64,000 nucleotides of DNA from positions 7,405,501-7,469,500 of the forward strand of contig NZ_LT629775.1 in NCBI RefSeq assembly GCF_900105395.1, written 5' to 3'. The notes beneath the pieces are model-generated. The model ran no database searches. It saw only the letters and a list, made by a program, of their open reading frames with translations, and was not told where the DNA came from. A program made the position numbers and the translations under genes. Origin of the DNA: Streptomyces sp. TLI_053. Lineage in GTDB: Bacteria > Actinomycetota > Actinomycetes > Streptomycetales > Streptomycetaceae. Below are positions 47,462-56,449 of this stretch, in pieces. The number at the start of each line of letters is the position of its first letter. Positions within the stretch are counted from its first letter, which is position 1.

Positions 47462-49477
47462 ATGGATGCCAGTACGGACAGCAGTAAGGACAGCCGCACG
47501 GACGCCCGTGGCGACTCGGCCCGGGTACGGCTGAGCGGCGCGGTGATGAGCCACCCCAAGCGTGCGGAGGAGGCGCGGCGGCTCGCCGACGCCGACCCCC
47601 GGGGCCGCGTCCTCGTGATCATGGACCCCGAGCCGGACGGCCGTCCGACCGCGCTCCGGGTGGCGCCGCTCTCCTGGTCCTGCGTGGCGCCCGACGCCAC
47701 CCACCACCTGGTGCTGCAGGACGACGTGGTGCTCGCCGAGGGCTTCTACGAGCACGCCGAGCGCGCCGCCGCGGCGGCCCCCGGCGAGGCGATCGCCCTC
47801 TACGCGGGCTGGGAGGCCCGCAACGGTGCCGTCGCCCGGCTCGCCGCGCTCGCCGGCGCGCCCTGGGCGTACACCCTCCAGGAGCACGTGCCCTGCCAGG
47901 CGCTGATGCTGCCCGCCGAGGCCGCCCGCGGCTACGAGGCGTACCAGCGGGAGCACGGCGGCGGCTGGCCCTACGACGTGGTGGTGCAGCGCTACCTGAA
48001 CGCGATCGGCATGCCGGTGCGCTTCTGCACCCCCAGTACGGTGCAGCACGACGACCTGCCCAGCCTCGCCGGCAACACCTACCACGGCTTCCGGCAGGCG
48101 ACCCTGTTCACCGGCGCGGCCGGTCCGGCGGAAGCCGACGGGCCGTGCCCGCGCTTCCCGGTGGTGCCCTTCTACCAGTACGGCGAGGCCCGCTGCGCCG
48201 TCCTGCGGGGCACCGAGTGGGAGTACCTGGAGACCGAGCGGCAGCTCGCCCGCACCGGCCTGCTGGACGCCTGCCTGGCCGCCCTCGCGGCCGCCGGCCC
48301 GGACGCCGCGGCAGGTCTGCCGGACGGCGCCGGCCGGGCCGTGTGGCTGACCGCGTTCGCCCTCGGCGCCGTCACCGCGGACCTGCCGGAGCCGGACCCG
48401 GGGATCGCCGCCGCGGTCATGGAGACGCTCGGATCGGGCGGTCTGTGCGAGGAGTTCACCGCCGCCGAACTGCTCGCGGCGGCCCCGGCGGTGCGCGACC
48501 TCGCGCTGACCGCGCTCGCCGCAGGCCGCCGCGCCGGAGCCGACCCGGCCGCCCGCACGCCCCGCCCGGCCCCGCTCGCCCGGGTGGCCGTCACCGGTGG
48601 CGACCCCGCCTTCGCCCGGCAGCTGGCCCGGCTGCTCGCCGACGCAGGACACGGCACCGGCGAGGGCGCAGGACACGGCACCGGCCGGGGCGCGGGCCAC
48701 GACGCGGTGCAGCCGGCCGGGCGCCCGTCCGCCGGGGACCTCGACGGCGTCCGGTACGTGGTGCACCTGGGCCGCCCCGAGGACGACGGCCTGCTGGCCG
48801 ACGTGCTCGCCGCCGCCGCCAAGGCCGGGGTGGAGCGGGTGGTCTACGCCGGGTCCTCCGCCGTCTACCGGGGCATCCGCGAACGGACCGTCACCGAGGA
48901 ACTCCCGGCCGCCGCCCCGGCCGATCCGGTGGCCCTGGCCTGGTGGCGGGAGGAGCAGGCCGTCCTGGCCTGGGGCGCGGAACACGGCGTCGCCGTGCAG
49001 CTCCTGCGCCTCGCCGACCCGGTCGGCCGGTACGCGCCGCAGGACAGCCCGCTGGTGCGGTGGGTGAACCTGGCCTGGACCCGGCGACCGCTGGCCCTGA
49101 ACCCGCTGGGCCGCCACCAGGTGCTGGACCACCGCGACCTCGCGGACGCGCTGCGCGCCGTGCTGGCGGCGCCGCCCGCCCGGCCGGTGTTCAACGTGGC
49201 TTCGGCGGCCTTCGACGAGCAGGAGCTCGCCGGGTTCCTGGCCGACGTCTCGCGCCGTACGCCCTGGGAGTGGGTCCAGGACCCGACGGTCGACCGCTGG
49301 ACCATGGCGACCGACCTGATCGGGGCCGAACTCCACTGGCAGCCCTCGGCCGAGCTGCGCGAGAGCATGCGCGCCCTCGCCCAGTGGTGGGCCTGCGACA
49401 TCCACGGCGACTACACCGTCGCCGCCTCCGTACCCGCCGTCCCCGGCGCCCCGAACGGGCCCGACGCGCGGGCGTGA
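47462..49477 (+). CDS. Glycosyltransferase-like / degenerate SDR fusion
   Basis: 671 residues, ATG behind GCGAGG. Residues 25-250 look like a small glycosyltransferase of the GT25 type: VMSHPKRAEEARRLAD, then HLVLQDDVVLAEGF with a possible metal-binding DD, and QEHVPCQALMLP. After an Ala/Pro/Gly linker, residues 365-660 follow the extended-SDR (nucleotide-sugar epimerase) fold: VAVTGGDPAFARQLARLLAD, then VERVVYAGSSAVYRG. The catalytic YxxxK is absent (LAWWREEQAVL stands in its place) and the Rossmann glycines are altered, so this half is probably non-catalytic. Likely a tailoring or assembly protein. Confidence 0.7.
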   Translation: MDASTDSSKDSRTDARGDSARVRLSGAVMSHPKRAEEARRLADADPRGRVLVIMDPEPDGRPTALRVAPLSWSCVAPDATHHLVLQDDVVLAEGFYEHAERAAAAAPGEAIALYAGWEARNGAVARLAALAGAPWAYTLQEHVPCQALMLPAEAARGYEAYQREHGGGWPYDVVVQRYLNAIGMPVRFCTPSTVQHDDLPSLAGNTYHGFRQATLFTGAAGPAEADGPCPRFPVVPFYQYGEARCAVLRGTEWEYLETERQLARTGLLDACLAALAAAGPDAAAGLPDGAGRAVWLTAFALGAVTADLPEPDPGIAAAVMETLGSGGLCEEFTAAELLAAAPAVRDLALTALAAGRRAGADPAARTPRPAPLARVAVTGGDPAFARQLARLLADAGHGTGEGAGHGTGRGAGHDAVQPAGRPSAGDLDGVRYVVHLGRPEDDGLLADVLAAAAKAGVERVVYAGSSAVYRGIRERTVTEELPAAAPADPVALAWWREEQAVLAWGAEHGVAVQLLRLADPVGRYAPQDSPLVRWVNLAWTRRPLALNPLGRHQVLDHRDLADALRAVLAAPPARPVFNVASAAFDEQELAGFLADVSRRTPWEWVQDPTVDRWTMATDLIGAELHWQPSAELRESMRALAQWWACDIHGDYTVAASVPAVPGAPNGPDARA

Positions 49478-49606
49478 CCGTACCGGCCGGCGGCGCCCCG
49501 TCCGGTGCCGCCGGCCACCCCGCCCCGCCCCGCCCCCACCGCGTCCCCTCCCCGCACGCTGCCGCCAGCGCAACGAGCCCGCCACCGCCCACCCCTGGAG
49601 TACCGC

Positions 49607-51466
49607 ATGTCCGCCATAGCCGGCTGGGTCGACTTCTCCCACGCCACCCCCTCCCACGACCCCGCGGATCCCGCGGACGGGCAGGACGTCGTCCGGGCCA
49701 TGACCACCGCACTGGCCGGGCGCGGGCCCGACGGCGAGGGGCTGTGGAGCTCCGCGCACGCCGCCCTCGGGCACCGCCGCACCGCCCGCGACCCGCACCC
49801 CCAGCCGGTCACCGCCCCCGGCGACACCGGCCCGCTCGCCGTGCTCTCCTTCGCCGGCCATCTCACCAACGCCCGCGCGCTGCGCGACCGCCTCACCGCC
49901 GCCGGGCACCGCGCCGTCACCGGCGGCGAGGCCGAGGCCGTGCTCCAGGCGTACCTGGCCTGGGGCGAGGACTTCGTCACCCGGATCGAGGGCAGCTACG
50001 CGCTCGCCCTCTGGGACCCGCGCCGGGAGGAACTGCTGCTGGTCCGCGACCGGATGGGCGTCAAGCCGCTCTTCTGGGCGGCCACCCCGGACGGCGTGCT
50101 GTTCGGCTCCGAGCCCAAGGCCGTGCTCGCCCACCCCGGCTTCCGGCGCGTCCTCGACGCCGACGGCCTGCGGGACATCCTCTCCGTCGCCCGGGTCCCG
50201 GGCCACGCGATCTTCCGCGGCCTGCGCGAGGTCCTGCCCGGCGCGCTGCTGCGGGTCGGCCGCACGGGCGCGACCGAGCGCCGCTACTGGCAGTTGCGGG
50301 TCGCCGGCCACTCCGACGACCTGGCCACCACCGTCGACACCGTCCGCACGCTGCTGGAGGACGCCGTCGCCCCGCACCTGGACGGCGAGGAACTGCCCCT
50401 CTCGCTGCTCTCCGGCGGCCTCGACTCCAGCACCCTCACCGCGCTGGCCGCCGACCTCGCCCACCGCCAGGGCCGCGGTCCGATCCGCTCGCTCGCCGTC
50501 AACGACCAGGAGCCGGGCGCCGACGGCGTGGCGGCGCAGGGCAACGAGGACCACCACTACGCCCGGCTGATGGCCGAGCACGCCGGCACCGAGCACGGTG
50601 AGATCTCGCTCGCCGGCCTGGACCTGCTCGACCCCGCGCTGCGCGCCTCGGTGCTCGCCGCCTACGACATCCCGATCAACAAGGGCGACCAGTACGCCTC
50701 GCTGCGGCTGCTGTTCGGCGAGGCGCGCCGGCACGCCGCCGTCGCGCTGTCCGGCGAGTGCGGCGACGACGTCTTCGGCGGCTACAACTGGAACCGGCTG
50801 CCCGAGTGGATCGCCCGGCCGACCTTCCCGTGGGTGGCGGAGGGCCGTCCGCGCTTCCTCGGCACCGACGTCGTCTTCGACGCCGGACTGCTCGGCAAGC
50901 TCGACCTGGCCGGCTACGAGGAGGACTGCCACCGGGACGCCGTCGCCGAACTCGCCGCCGCCGACGCGCTCGCCGACCCGGTCGAGGCCCGTTACCGCGA
51001 GGTCACCTACCTCGCGCACACCCGCCACACCCGGGTGCTGTTCGACCGGCTGGACCGCCTCGGCAGCGCGGCCGGGCTCGACATCCGGGTGCCGTTCGCC
51101 GACCCCCGGCTGGTCGAGTACACCTTCAACATCCCCTGGGAGATGAAGGCGTTCGACGGCCGGGAGAAGAGCCTGCTGCGGGCGGCGATGAAGGACCTGC
51201 TGCCCGAACCGGTGGCGATGCGGATCAAGACGCCCTACCCCAACCTGCGGGACGCCGGCTACGACCGGGTGCTGCGGGAGCGGCTGGCCGGGGTCGTGCT
51301 GGACCCGGACAGCCCGGTCGCTCCGCTGCTCGCGCCCGGGCTCCGGGCGGCGGTGGCCCGGGACGGCGCGGACGCCCTGGTGAAGGGGGTCGGCCGGGCC
51401 GCGCTCGAGACCGCCCTGCAGACTGACGCCTGGCTGCGCGCGTACGGGGTCGAACTCGCGCTCTGA
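49607..51466 (+). CDS. Asparagine-synthetase-like amidotransferase lacking the glutaminase Cys
   Basis: 619 residues. Both AsnB domains are present: an N-terminal Ntn-like domain (AGRGPDGEGLW, LGHRR, GDRMGVKPL-like RDRMGVKPLFWA) and a C-terminal ATP-pyrophosphatase domain with the PP-loop SGGLDSS (269-275), SGECGDDVFGGYN and IRVPFADPRLVE. The protein starts MSAIAGW; family members start MCGIAG, and that Cys2 is the glutaminase nucleophile. Its loss means no ammonia from glutamine; the same loss is known in beta-lactam synthetase, which makes an intramolecular amide. The real acceptor here is unknown. Confidence 0.88.
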   Translation: MSAIAGWVDFSHATPSHDPADPADGQDVVRAMTTALAGRGPDGEGLWSSAHAALGHRRTARDPHPQPVTAPGDTGPLAVLSFAGHLTNARALRDRLTAAGHRAVTGGEAEAVLQAYLAWGEDFVTRIEGSYALALWDPRREELLLVRDRMGVKPLFWAATPDGVLFGSEPKAVLAHPGFRRVLDADGLRDILSVARVPGHAIFRGLREVLPGALLRVGRTGATERRYWQLRVAGHSDDLATTVDTVRTLLEDAVAPHLDGEELPLSLLSGGLDSSTLTALAADLAHRQGRGPIRSLAVNDQEPGADGVAAQGNEDHHYARLMAEHAGTEHGEISLAGLDLLDPALRASVLAAYDIPINKGDQYASLRLLFGEARRHAAVALSGECGDDVFGGYNWNRLPEWIARPTFPWVAEGRPRFLGTDVVFDAGLLGKLDLAGYEEDCHRDAVAELAAADALADPVEARYREVTYLAHTRHTRVLFDRLDRLGSAAGLDIRVPFADPRLVEYTFNIPWEMKAFDGREKSLLRAAMKDLLPEPVAMRIKTPYPNLRDAGYDRVLRERLAGVVLDPDSPVAPLLAPGLRAAVARDGADALVKGVGRAALETALQTDAWLRAYGVELAL

Positions 51467-51493
51467 ACCGGCGCCGACACCGGCGCCGACGCA

Positions 51494-51573
51494 CGCAGCC
51501 TCCCGACCCGCAGCCTCCCGACCCGCAGCCTCCCGACACACGCAGCCTCCCGACACAAGCAGCCTCCCCGCGC
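51494..51573 (+). repeat. 15- to 17-bp minisatellite, four copies plus a partial
   Basis: CGCAGCCTCCCGACC at 51494 and 51509, then two 17-base variants ending ACACA at 51524 and 51541, then a partial unit. The unit resembles the 14-base repeat at 41104-41187 (CAGCCTGACGACCG), 10 kb away. It fills most of the gap before the MFS gene. Confidence 0.75.
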
Positions 51574-51659
51574 ACGCCGCCCCTCGAAGCAGCGCACCCG
51601 CCCGTCCCCGAGCACCCGCCCGCCCCGGCGGACGTCCGAACCTCCCTCGAAGGAGCCCC

Positions 51660-52883
51660 ATGGCCGCGACCCTGGCCGCGCCGCCCGCCCCGCCGGCCCG
51701 CCTGTGGACCCGCAACTTCGGGTTCTACTTCACCGCCCGCACCATGGCGGTGCTGGGCGACACCATGATCCCCGTCGCGACGGCCGTGGCGATGCTCTCG
51801 CTCGGCTTCGGGGTGGGCGCCGTCGGCGTCGCGCTGGGCGCCTGGATGGGGGCGTTCGCCCTGTTCGTGGTGTTCGGCGGGGTGTTCGCCGACCGGTTCC
51901 ACCCCCGGCCGCAGATGATCGCCGCCGACGGGGCGCGCTGCGCGATCCAGGCCGGTCTGGCGCTCTGCCTCTGGCTCGGCCACCCGCCGCTGTGGCTGCT
52001 GGTCCTCGCGTCGGTGCTCGGCGGGCTCGCCACCGCGATGTTCCAGCCGGGGCTGACCAGCCTCGTGCCCCAGGTCGCCACCGACCCGCAGCAGGCCAAC
52101 GGCGTGCTGCGGGTCAGCCAGGGCGTCGCCACGATGGCCGGCCCGGCCCTCGCCGGCACCCTGGTCGCCGTGGTCTCCCCGGCCTCGGTCTTCGCCGCGA
52201 CGGCGATCACCTTCGTGGTCAGCGGGCTCTGCCTGACGGCCCTGCGACTGCCCCACGTCGAGCCCGACCGCAGCGCCTCGACCCTGCAGAACCTGCGCGA
52301 GGGCTGGACGGAGTTCCGCTCCCGCTCCTGGCTGTGGTCGGTGATCCTGATCTGGTGGGTCCTCGGCGTCGCGGTCTGGGGCCCGATCACACCGGTCGGC
52401 GCGGTCTCCATCATCGACGCCCACGGCAAGGCGGCCTTCGGCTGGGCGGAGAGCGCCTTCGGCGTCGGCTGCGTGCTCGGCGGCCTGGTCGCGATCCGGC
52501 TGCGCCCGGCCCGGCCGCTGTTCGGCGGGGCGGTGGCGATGCTGCTCTTCCCGCTGATGCCGCTGTCCGCCGCGCTGGTGCCGCCGGTGCCGCTGCTGAT
52601 GGCGGGCTACCTGGTCAGTGGCATCGGGTGGGCGTTCTGGGGCGTCCAGTGGGCGACCTCGGTGCAGACCCGGATTCCGGAGGACAAGCTGAACCGGGTC
52701 GCGGCCTACGAGATCGCCGGTTCCATCCTGGCCGTGCCGCTCGGTCAGGCGGTGGCCGGTCCGGTCAGCGGCCTGGTCGGCGTGCACCGGCTGCTGTTCC
52801 TCGGCGCCGTGGTCGGGCTGGGCTGCGCGCTCGCGCTGCTCGCCGTCCGGCCCGTGCGCCGGCTGACCCGGGCCGTCGACTGA
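51660..52883 (+). CDS. MFS exporter (EntS-like)
   Basis: 407 residues with about 12 membrane segments, ATG behind AAGGAG. NFGFYFTARTMAVLGDTMIP, GGVFADRFHPRPQMIAAD and WVLGVAVWGPITPVG fit the enterobactin-exporter-like (MFS_3) branch, which exports siderophores and antibiotics. It probably exports the product of this cluster or confers self-resistance. Confidence 0.85.
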   Translation: MAATLAAPPAPPARLWTRNFGFYFTARTMAVLGDTMIPVATAVAMLSLGFGVGAVGVALGAWMGAFALFVVFGGVFADRFHPRPQMIAADGARCAIQAGLALCLWLGHPPLWLLVLASVLGGLATAMFQPGLTSLVPQVATDPQQANGVLRVSQGVATMAGPALAGTLVAVVSPASVFAATAITFVVSGLCLTALRLPHVEPDRSASTLQNLREGWTEFRSRSWLWSVILIWWVLGVAVWGPITPVGAVSIIDAHGKAAFGWAESAFGVGCVLGGLVAIRLRPARPLFGGAVAMLLFPLMPLSAALVPPVPLLMAGYLVSGIGWAFWGVQWATSVQTRIPEDKLNRVAAYEIAGSILAVPLGQAVAGPVSGLVGVHRLLFLGAVVGLGCALALLAVRPVRRLTRAVD

Positions 52884-52996
52884 CCTCGCCGTCTCCCCCC
52901 GGCCGCCCCTCCGTTCCCCGGCCGGTCCCTCCGCCGGCCGGTCTCCCTGCCCCGTCCGGCAATGCCACGCACCCCCACAACGACAGGAGACCGACC

Positions 52997-54310
52997 GTGC
53001 GCCACCGCCTGACGGTGATCGGCAGCGGCTACCTCGGCATCACCCACGCCGCCTGCATGGCCGAACTCGGCCACGACGTCCTCGGAACCGACATCGACGA
53101 GGACCGGGTCCGCTCCCTCAATCAGGGTGAACTGCCCATCCACGAGCAGGGGTTGGGGGAGCTGCTGCGCCGCAACCTGGCCGCCGGGCGGCTGCGCTTC
53201 GGCACCGACCCGCAGGAGGCCGCCGCCTTCGGCGACCTGCACTTCCTCTGCCTCGGCACGCCACAGCGCAAGGACTCCGGGGCCGCCGATCTCTCCCAAC
53301 TCGACGCCGCCGTAACGGCCCTGGCCCCGCACCTGGACCGGCCCTGCCTGGTCGTCGGCAAGTCCACCGTCCCGGTCGGCACGGCCGAGCGGCTGGCCGC
53401 CCGGATCGCCGCACTGGCGCCCGCCGGGGAGGCCGCCGAACTCGCCTGGAACCCCGAGTTCCTGCGGGAGGGCCACGCGGTGGAGGACACCCTGTCGCCC
53501 GACCGGATCGTGCTCGGGGTGCGCCCCGGACGCGCCGAGGGCCTGCTGCGAGACCTGTACGGACCGCTGGGCGACATTCCGACCGTCGTCACCGACTACG
53601 CCACCGCCGAGCTGGTCAAGACGGCCGCGAACGCCTTCCTGGCGACCAAGATCTCGTACATCAACGCGATCGCCGAGGTGTGCGAGGCGGCCGGAGCCGA
53701 CGTGGTGCGGCTGGCCGAGGCGCTCGGCCACGACGAGCGGATCGGCCGGCGCTTCCTCGCCGCCGGACTCGGTTTCGGCGGCGGCTGTCTGCCCAAGGAC
53801 ATCCGGGCGTTCGTGGCCCGCGCCGAGGAGTTGGGCGCGGGCGAGTCGCTGGAGTTCCTGCGGCAGGTGGACGCGATCAACCTGCGCCGCCGCACCCGCG
53901 CGGTCGACCACGCCCGGGAGCTGGTGGCCGGGTCCTTCGCCGGACGGAAGGTCGCCGTGCTCGGCGCCGCCTTCAAGCCCGAGTCGGACGACATCCGCGA
54001 CTCGCCCGCGCTCGGCGTCGCGGCGGCGGTCGCGCGCGAGGGCGGGCAGGTCTCGGTGTACGACCCGGCGGCCCTGGACAACGCCCGCAAGGCCTTCCCC
54101 GAGCTGTCCTACGCGGCCTCGGCCGCGGCGGCCGCCCGCGGGGCCGAGGTGGTGCTGCTGCTGACCGAGTGGCGGGAGTTCGTGGAGCTCGACCCGGTGG
54201 CCCTGGGCGAGGAGGTCGCCGTCCGGGCCGTCGTCGACGGCCGCAACGTGCTGGACCCGCAGGCGTGGCGCGCGGCCGGCTGGACGTACCGCTCCCTCGG
54301 CCGCCGCTGA
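52997..54310 (+). CDS. UDP-glucose 6-dehydrogenase
   Basis: 437 residues, GTG behind AGGAGA. NAD site VIGSGYLGITHAACMAELGH, LGTPQRKDSG (usual LGTPxxxDG), STVPVGTAERL, NPEFLREGHAVEDTLSPDRI, catalytic Cys264 in GFGGGCLPKD, and VLGAAFKPESDDIRDSPAL. It oxidises UDP-glucose, or a related NDP-sugar, to the uronic acid. In this cluster it may make a sugar donor for the glycosyltransferase-like protein. Confidence 0.92.
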   Translation: MRHRLTVIGSGYLGITHAACMAELGHDVLGTDIDEDRVRSLNQGELPIHEQGLGELLRRNLAAGRLRFGTDPQEAAAFGDLHFLCLGTPQRKDSGAADLSQLDAAVTALAPHLDRPCLVVGKSTVPVGTAERLAARIAALAPAGEAAELAWNPEFLREGHAVEDTLSPDRIVLGVRPGRAEGLLRDLYGPLGDIPTVVTDYATAELVKTAANAFLATKISYINAIAEVCEAAGADVVRLAEALGHDERIGRRFLAAGLGFGGGCLPKDIRAFVARAEELGAGESLEFLRQVDAINLRRRTRAVDHARELVAGSFAGRKVAVLGAAFKPESDDIRDSPALGVAAAVAREGGQVSVYDPAALDNARKAFPELSYAASAAAAARGAEVVLLLTEWREFVELDPVALGEEVAVRAVVDGRNVLDPQAWRAAGWTYRSLGRR

Positions 54311-54324
54311 CCGGGGGCCGAGGG

Positions 54325-54350
54325 TGGGGGCCGGACCCGGCCGGCCCCCA
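54325..54350. terminator. Bidirectional terminator
   Basis: TGGGGGCCGG (54325-54334) and CCGGCCCCCA (54341-54350), perfect 10-bp arms between two converging operons. Confidence 0.7.
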
Positions 54351-54372
54351 CTGCGTCCGAAGCGCCCGCAGC

Positions 54373-55404
54373 TTACGGGAGGTACTCGTTGCTGAAGGCC
54401 TCGGCCGGGGCGGCGGGCTTCTCGATCAGGCCCTGCTCCTGCATGAACGCGGCCATCCGGTCCCAGGTGGCCGGGTCGTTGAGGCCCGGCTTCCCGGTGG
54501 CGGGCGGCTGCATCAGCGGGGCGGTGGCCCGCAGGACGGCGAGCGCGGAGTCCTGCTGCTTCTGGTCGTTCATGCCCGGGATGTAGCTCTTGCTGAGGGT
54601 CACCGCCTCGTCCGGGTGGTCGACGGTGTACTGCACGCCGCGCAGCGTGGCCGCCACGAACTTGCGGATGTCGTCGCCGCGCTTGTCCAGGGTGGTCCTG
54701 GTGGCGCCGAGGCCCGCCGCGACCAGGGGCAGGGCCGAGGCGTCGCCGGTGCCCTCGACGGCGCGGACGGCCAGGCCGGCCTGCTGGAACTGGACGGCGT
54801 CGTTGTTGAGGTAGCCCATCACGGCGTCGACCTTCTTGCCGACCAGGGCGGCCTGCTGGGTGAAGCCGATGTGCTGGACGTCGACGTCCTTGGTGGTCAG
54901 TCCGCCGGCCTTCAGCTGGGCCAGCAGACCGAAGTAGGTCTCGCCGTAGGGGCCGGGGGTGCCGACGCTGTGACCGCGCAGGTCCGCGATGGTGCGGATC
55001 GGGGAGTCCTGCGGCACCAGCATCGCGACCGGGTAGGTGTGGTACAGGGTGGCGATGTCCACCACCGGCACGTCCTTGGCCCGGGCCTGCAGCATCTCGT
55101 CGCCGCCGGCGTAGACCACGTCCTCCTGGCCGGCCGTCATGGCGCCGAACAGGTCGTCGGTGAAGCTGTGGTGACGAAGTGTCACCTTGAGTCCGGCCTC
55201 CTTGTAGAAGCCCTTGCTCTCCGCCACGTAGAAGGGGGCGAACTGGATGTTCGGGATGTAGGTGAGGCCGACGGTGACGGCGCCGCCGGTCTTGCCGTCC
55301 GAGGACTCGGCGGCGGTCGGGTCGGAGGCGCAGGCCGAGAGCGTGGCGCTGCCCGCGAGGAGGAGGGCGAGCGCCCCGGCGGCGCGGGCGGTGGTCTTGG
55401 GCAT
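54373..55404 (-). CDS. ABC-transporter substrate-binding lipoprotein (NMT1/ThiY/RibY-like)
   Basis: 343 residues, ATG behind AAGGAC. Lipobox LSAC with Cys25 after a hydrophobic signal. VGLTYIPNIQFAPFYVAESK, then GFYKEAGLKVTLRHHSFTDD and VVYAGGDEMLQARA match the NMT1/THI5 fold that binds thiamine precursors, and the RibY group that binds riboflavin. The ligand cannot be fixed from sequence by eye. It is the last gene of the minus-strand operon; no ABC ATPase gene is in the window. Confidence 0.85.
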   Translation of the reverse strand: MPKTTARAAGALALLLAGSATLSACASDPTAAESSDGKTGGAVTVGLTYIPNIQFAPFYVAESKGFYKEAGLKVTLRHHSFTDDLFGAMTAGQEDVVYAGGDEMLQARAKDVPVVDIATLYHTYPVAMLVPQDSPIRTIADLRGHSVGTPGPYGETYFGLLAQLKAGGLTTKDVDVQHIGFTQQAALVGKKVDAVMGYLNNDAVQFQQAGLAVRAVEGTGDASALPLVAAGLGATRTTLDKRGDDIRKFVAATLRGVQYTVDHPDEAVTLSKSYIPGMNDQKQQDSALAVLRATAPLMQPPATGKPGLNDPATWDRMAAFMQEQGLIEKPAAPAEAFSNEYLP

Positions 55405-55538
55405 GCGACAGTCCTTGTTCGTAGGGATTTCGACGGGTACGGGCGCGAGTACGGGCACGGGCACGGGGAAAGGCAGGGTGCGGGAGAGCCGACGGGAACG
55501 GGAACGGGCAGGGAGCGGGAGGAGCGGGGAGCCCGTGC

Positions 55539-56375
55539 TCAGCGGTCCACGGTCAGCTCGACCAGCCGGACGGCTCCGTAGGTGGCGGCGGCCAGCAGGG
55601 TGAGGGTCAGCAGCGAGACGAACAGGCCGGTGGAGTCGGCCTGGCCGCGCTGGACGGCCAGCAACTGGCCGAGGCCCTCGCCGCCCATCACGAACTCGCC
55701 GACCACCGCGCCGGTGATGGAGAGCGTGCACCCGGTGCGCACCCCGGCGAGGATGCTCGGCAGCGCCAGCGGGAACTCGATGTGGCGCAGCATGCCCCAC
55801 CGGCCCACCCCGTCGACCCGGGCGGCGTTGAGCACCTCGCGGTCGAGCTCGCGCAGGCCGAGCATGGTGTTGACCAGCATCGGGAAGAACACCAGCAGCG
55901 CGCAGAGGATGGCGATCGGCAGCAGCCCGTAGCCGATCCACAGGGCGAGCAGCGGCGCGAGCGCCACCGCCGGTACGGCCTGGGAGGCGGCGAGGTAGGG
56001 CTGCAGGGCGCGGGCGGCGACGGTGCTGCGGGCCATCAGGTAGCCGAGCGGCAGGGCCGCCGCGATGCCCAGGCCGCTGCCGGCGGCGCTCTCCACGACG
56101 GTCTGCCAGGCGTAGCCGAGCAGTCCGCCGTCCGTGATCGCGTCCACGAAGGCCCGGGCGACGGTGCCGGGGGAGGGCAGGAAGAACGCCGAGACGGCCT
56201 TGGTCCGGGTGACGAGGTCCCAGGTGCCCACCAGGAGGAGGCCGAACACCAGCGGCGGCAGTACCGTCGCCAGCCGGCCGGTGGTCCGTGCGGACCGGCC
56301 GGGGGCGTCGGTCCGGGACACCGGGGTGGTGGCCGGTGCCGACGGTGTCCGGTGGGCGGTCTTCAGCTCTGACAC
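55539..56375 (-). CDS. ABC-transporter permease (ThiX/RibX-like)
   Basis: 278 residues from a GTG at 56375 behind GGAG; an ATG at 56453 that overlaps the MFS stop (ATGA) is the alternative. About six membrane segments and the BPD_transp_1 loop EVLNAARVDGVGRWGMLRHI-EFPLALPSILAGVR. It pairs with the NMT1-type lipoprotein encoded next. A shared or unlinked ATPase would be needed. Confidence 0.88.
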   Translation of the reverse strand: MSELKTAHRTPSAPATTPVSRTDAPGRSARTTGRLATVLPPLVFGLLLVGTWDLVTRTKAVSAFFLPSPGTVARAFVDAITDGGLLGYAWQTVVESAAGSGLGIAAALPLGYLMARSTVAARALQPYLAASQAVPAVALAPLLALWIGYGLLPIAILCALLVFFPMLVNTMLGLRELDREVLNAARVDGVGRWGMLRHIEFPLALPSILAGVRTGCTLSITGAVVGEFVMGGEGLGQLLAVQRGQADSTGLFVSLLTLTLLAAATYGAVRLVELTVDR

Positions 56376-56449
56376 GGAAGCTCCGTTCGTCTCCCCGTAC
56401 GCAGGGTGGGTGGTTCTGGCGCCGGGCTGCGGCCGGCTCGGTGCGCTCC

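Noticed and set aside
47261-51715. 1484-codon minus-strand open frame through the biosynthetic genes
   Set aside because: Composition is that of a reversed GC-rich coding strand; the GT-SDR and AsnB genes on the plus strand explain the region.
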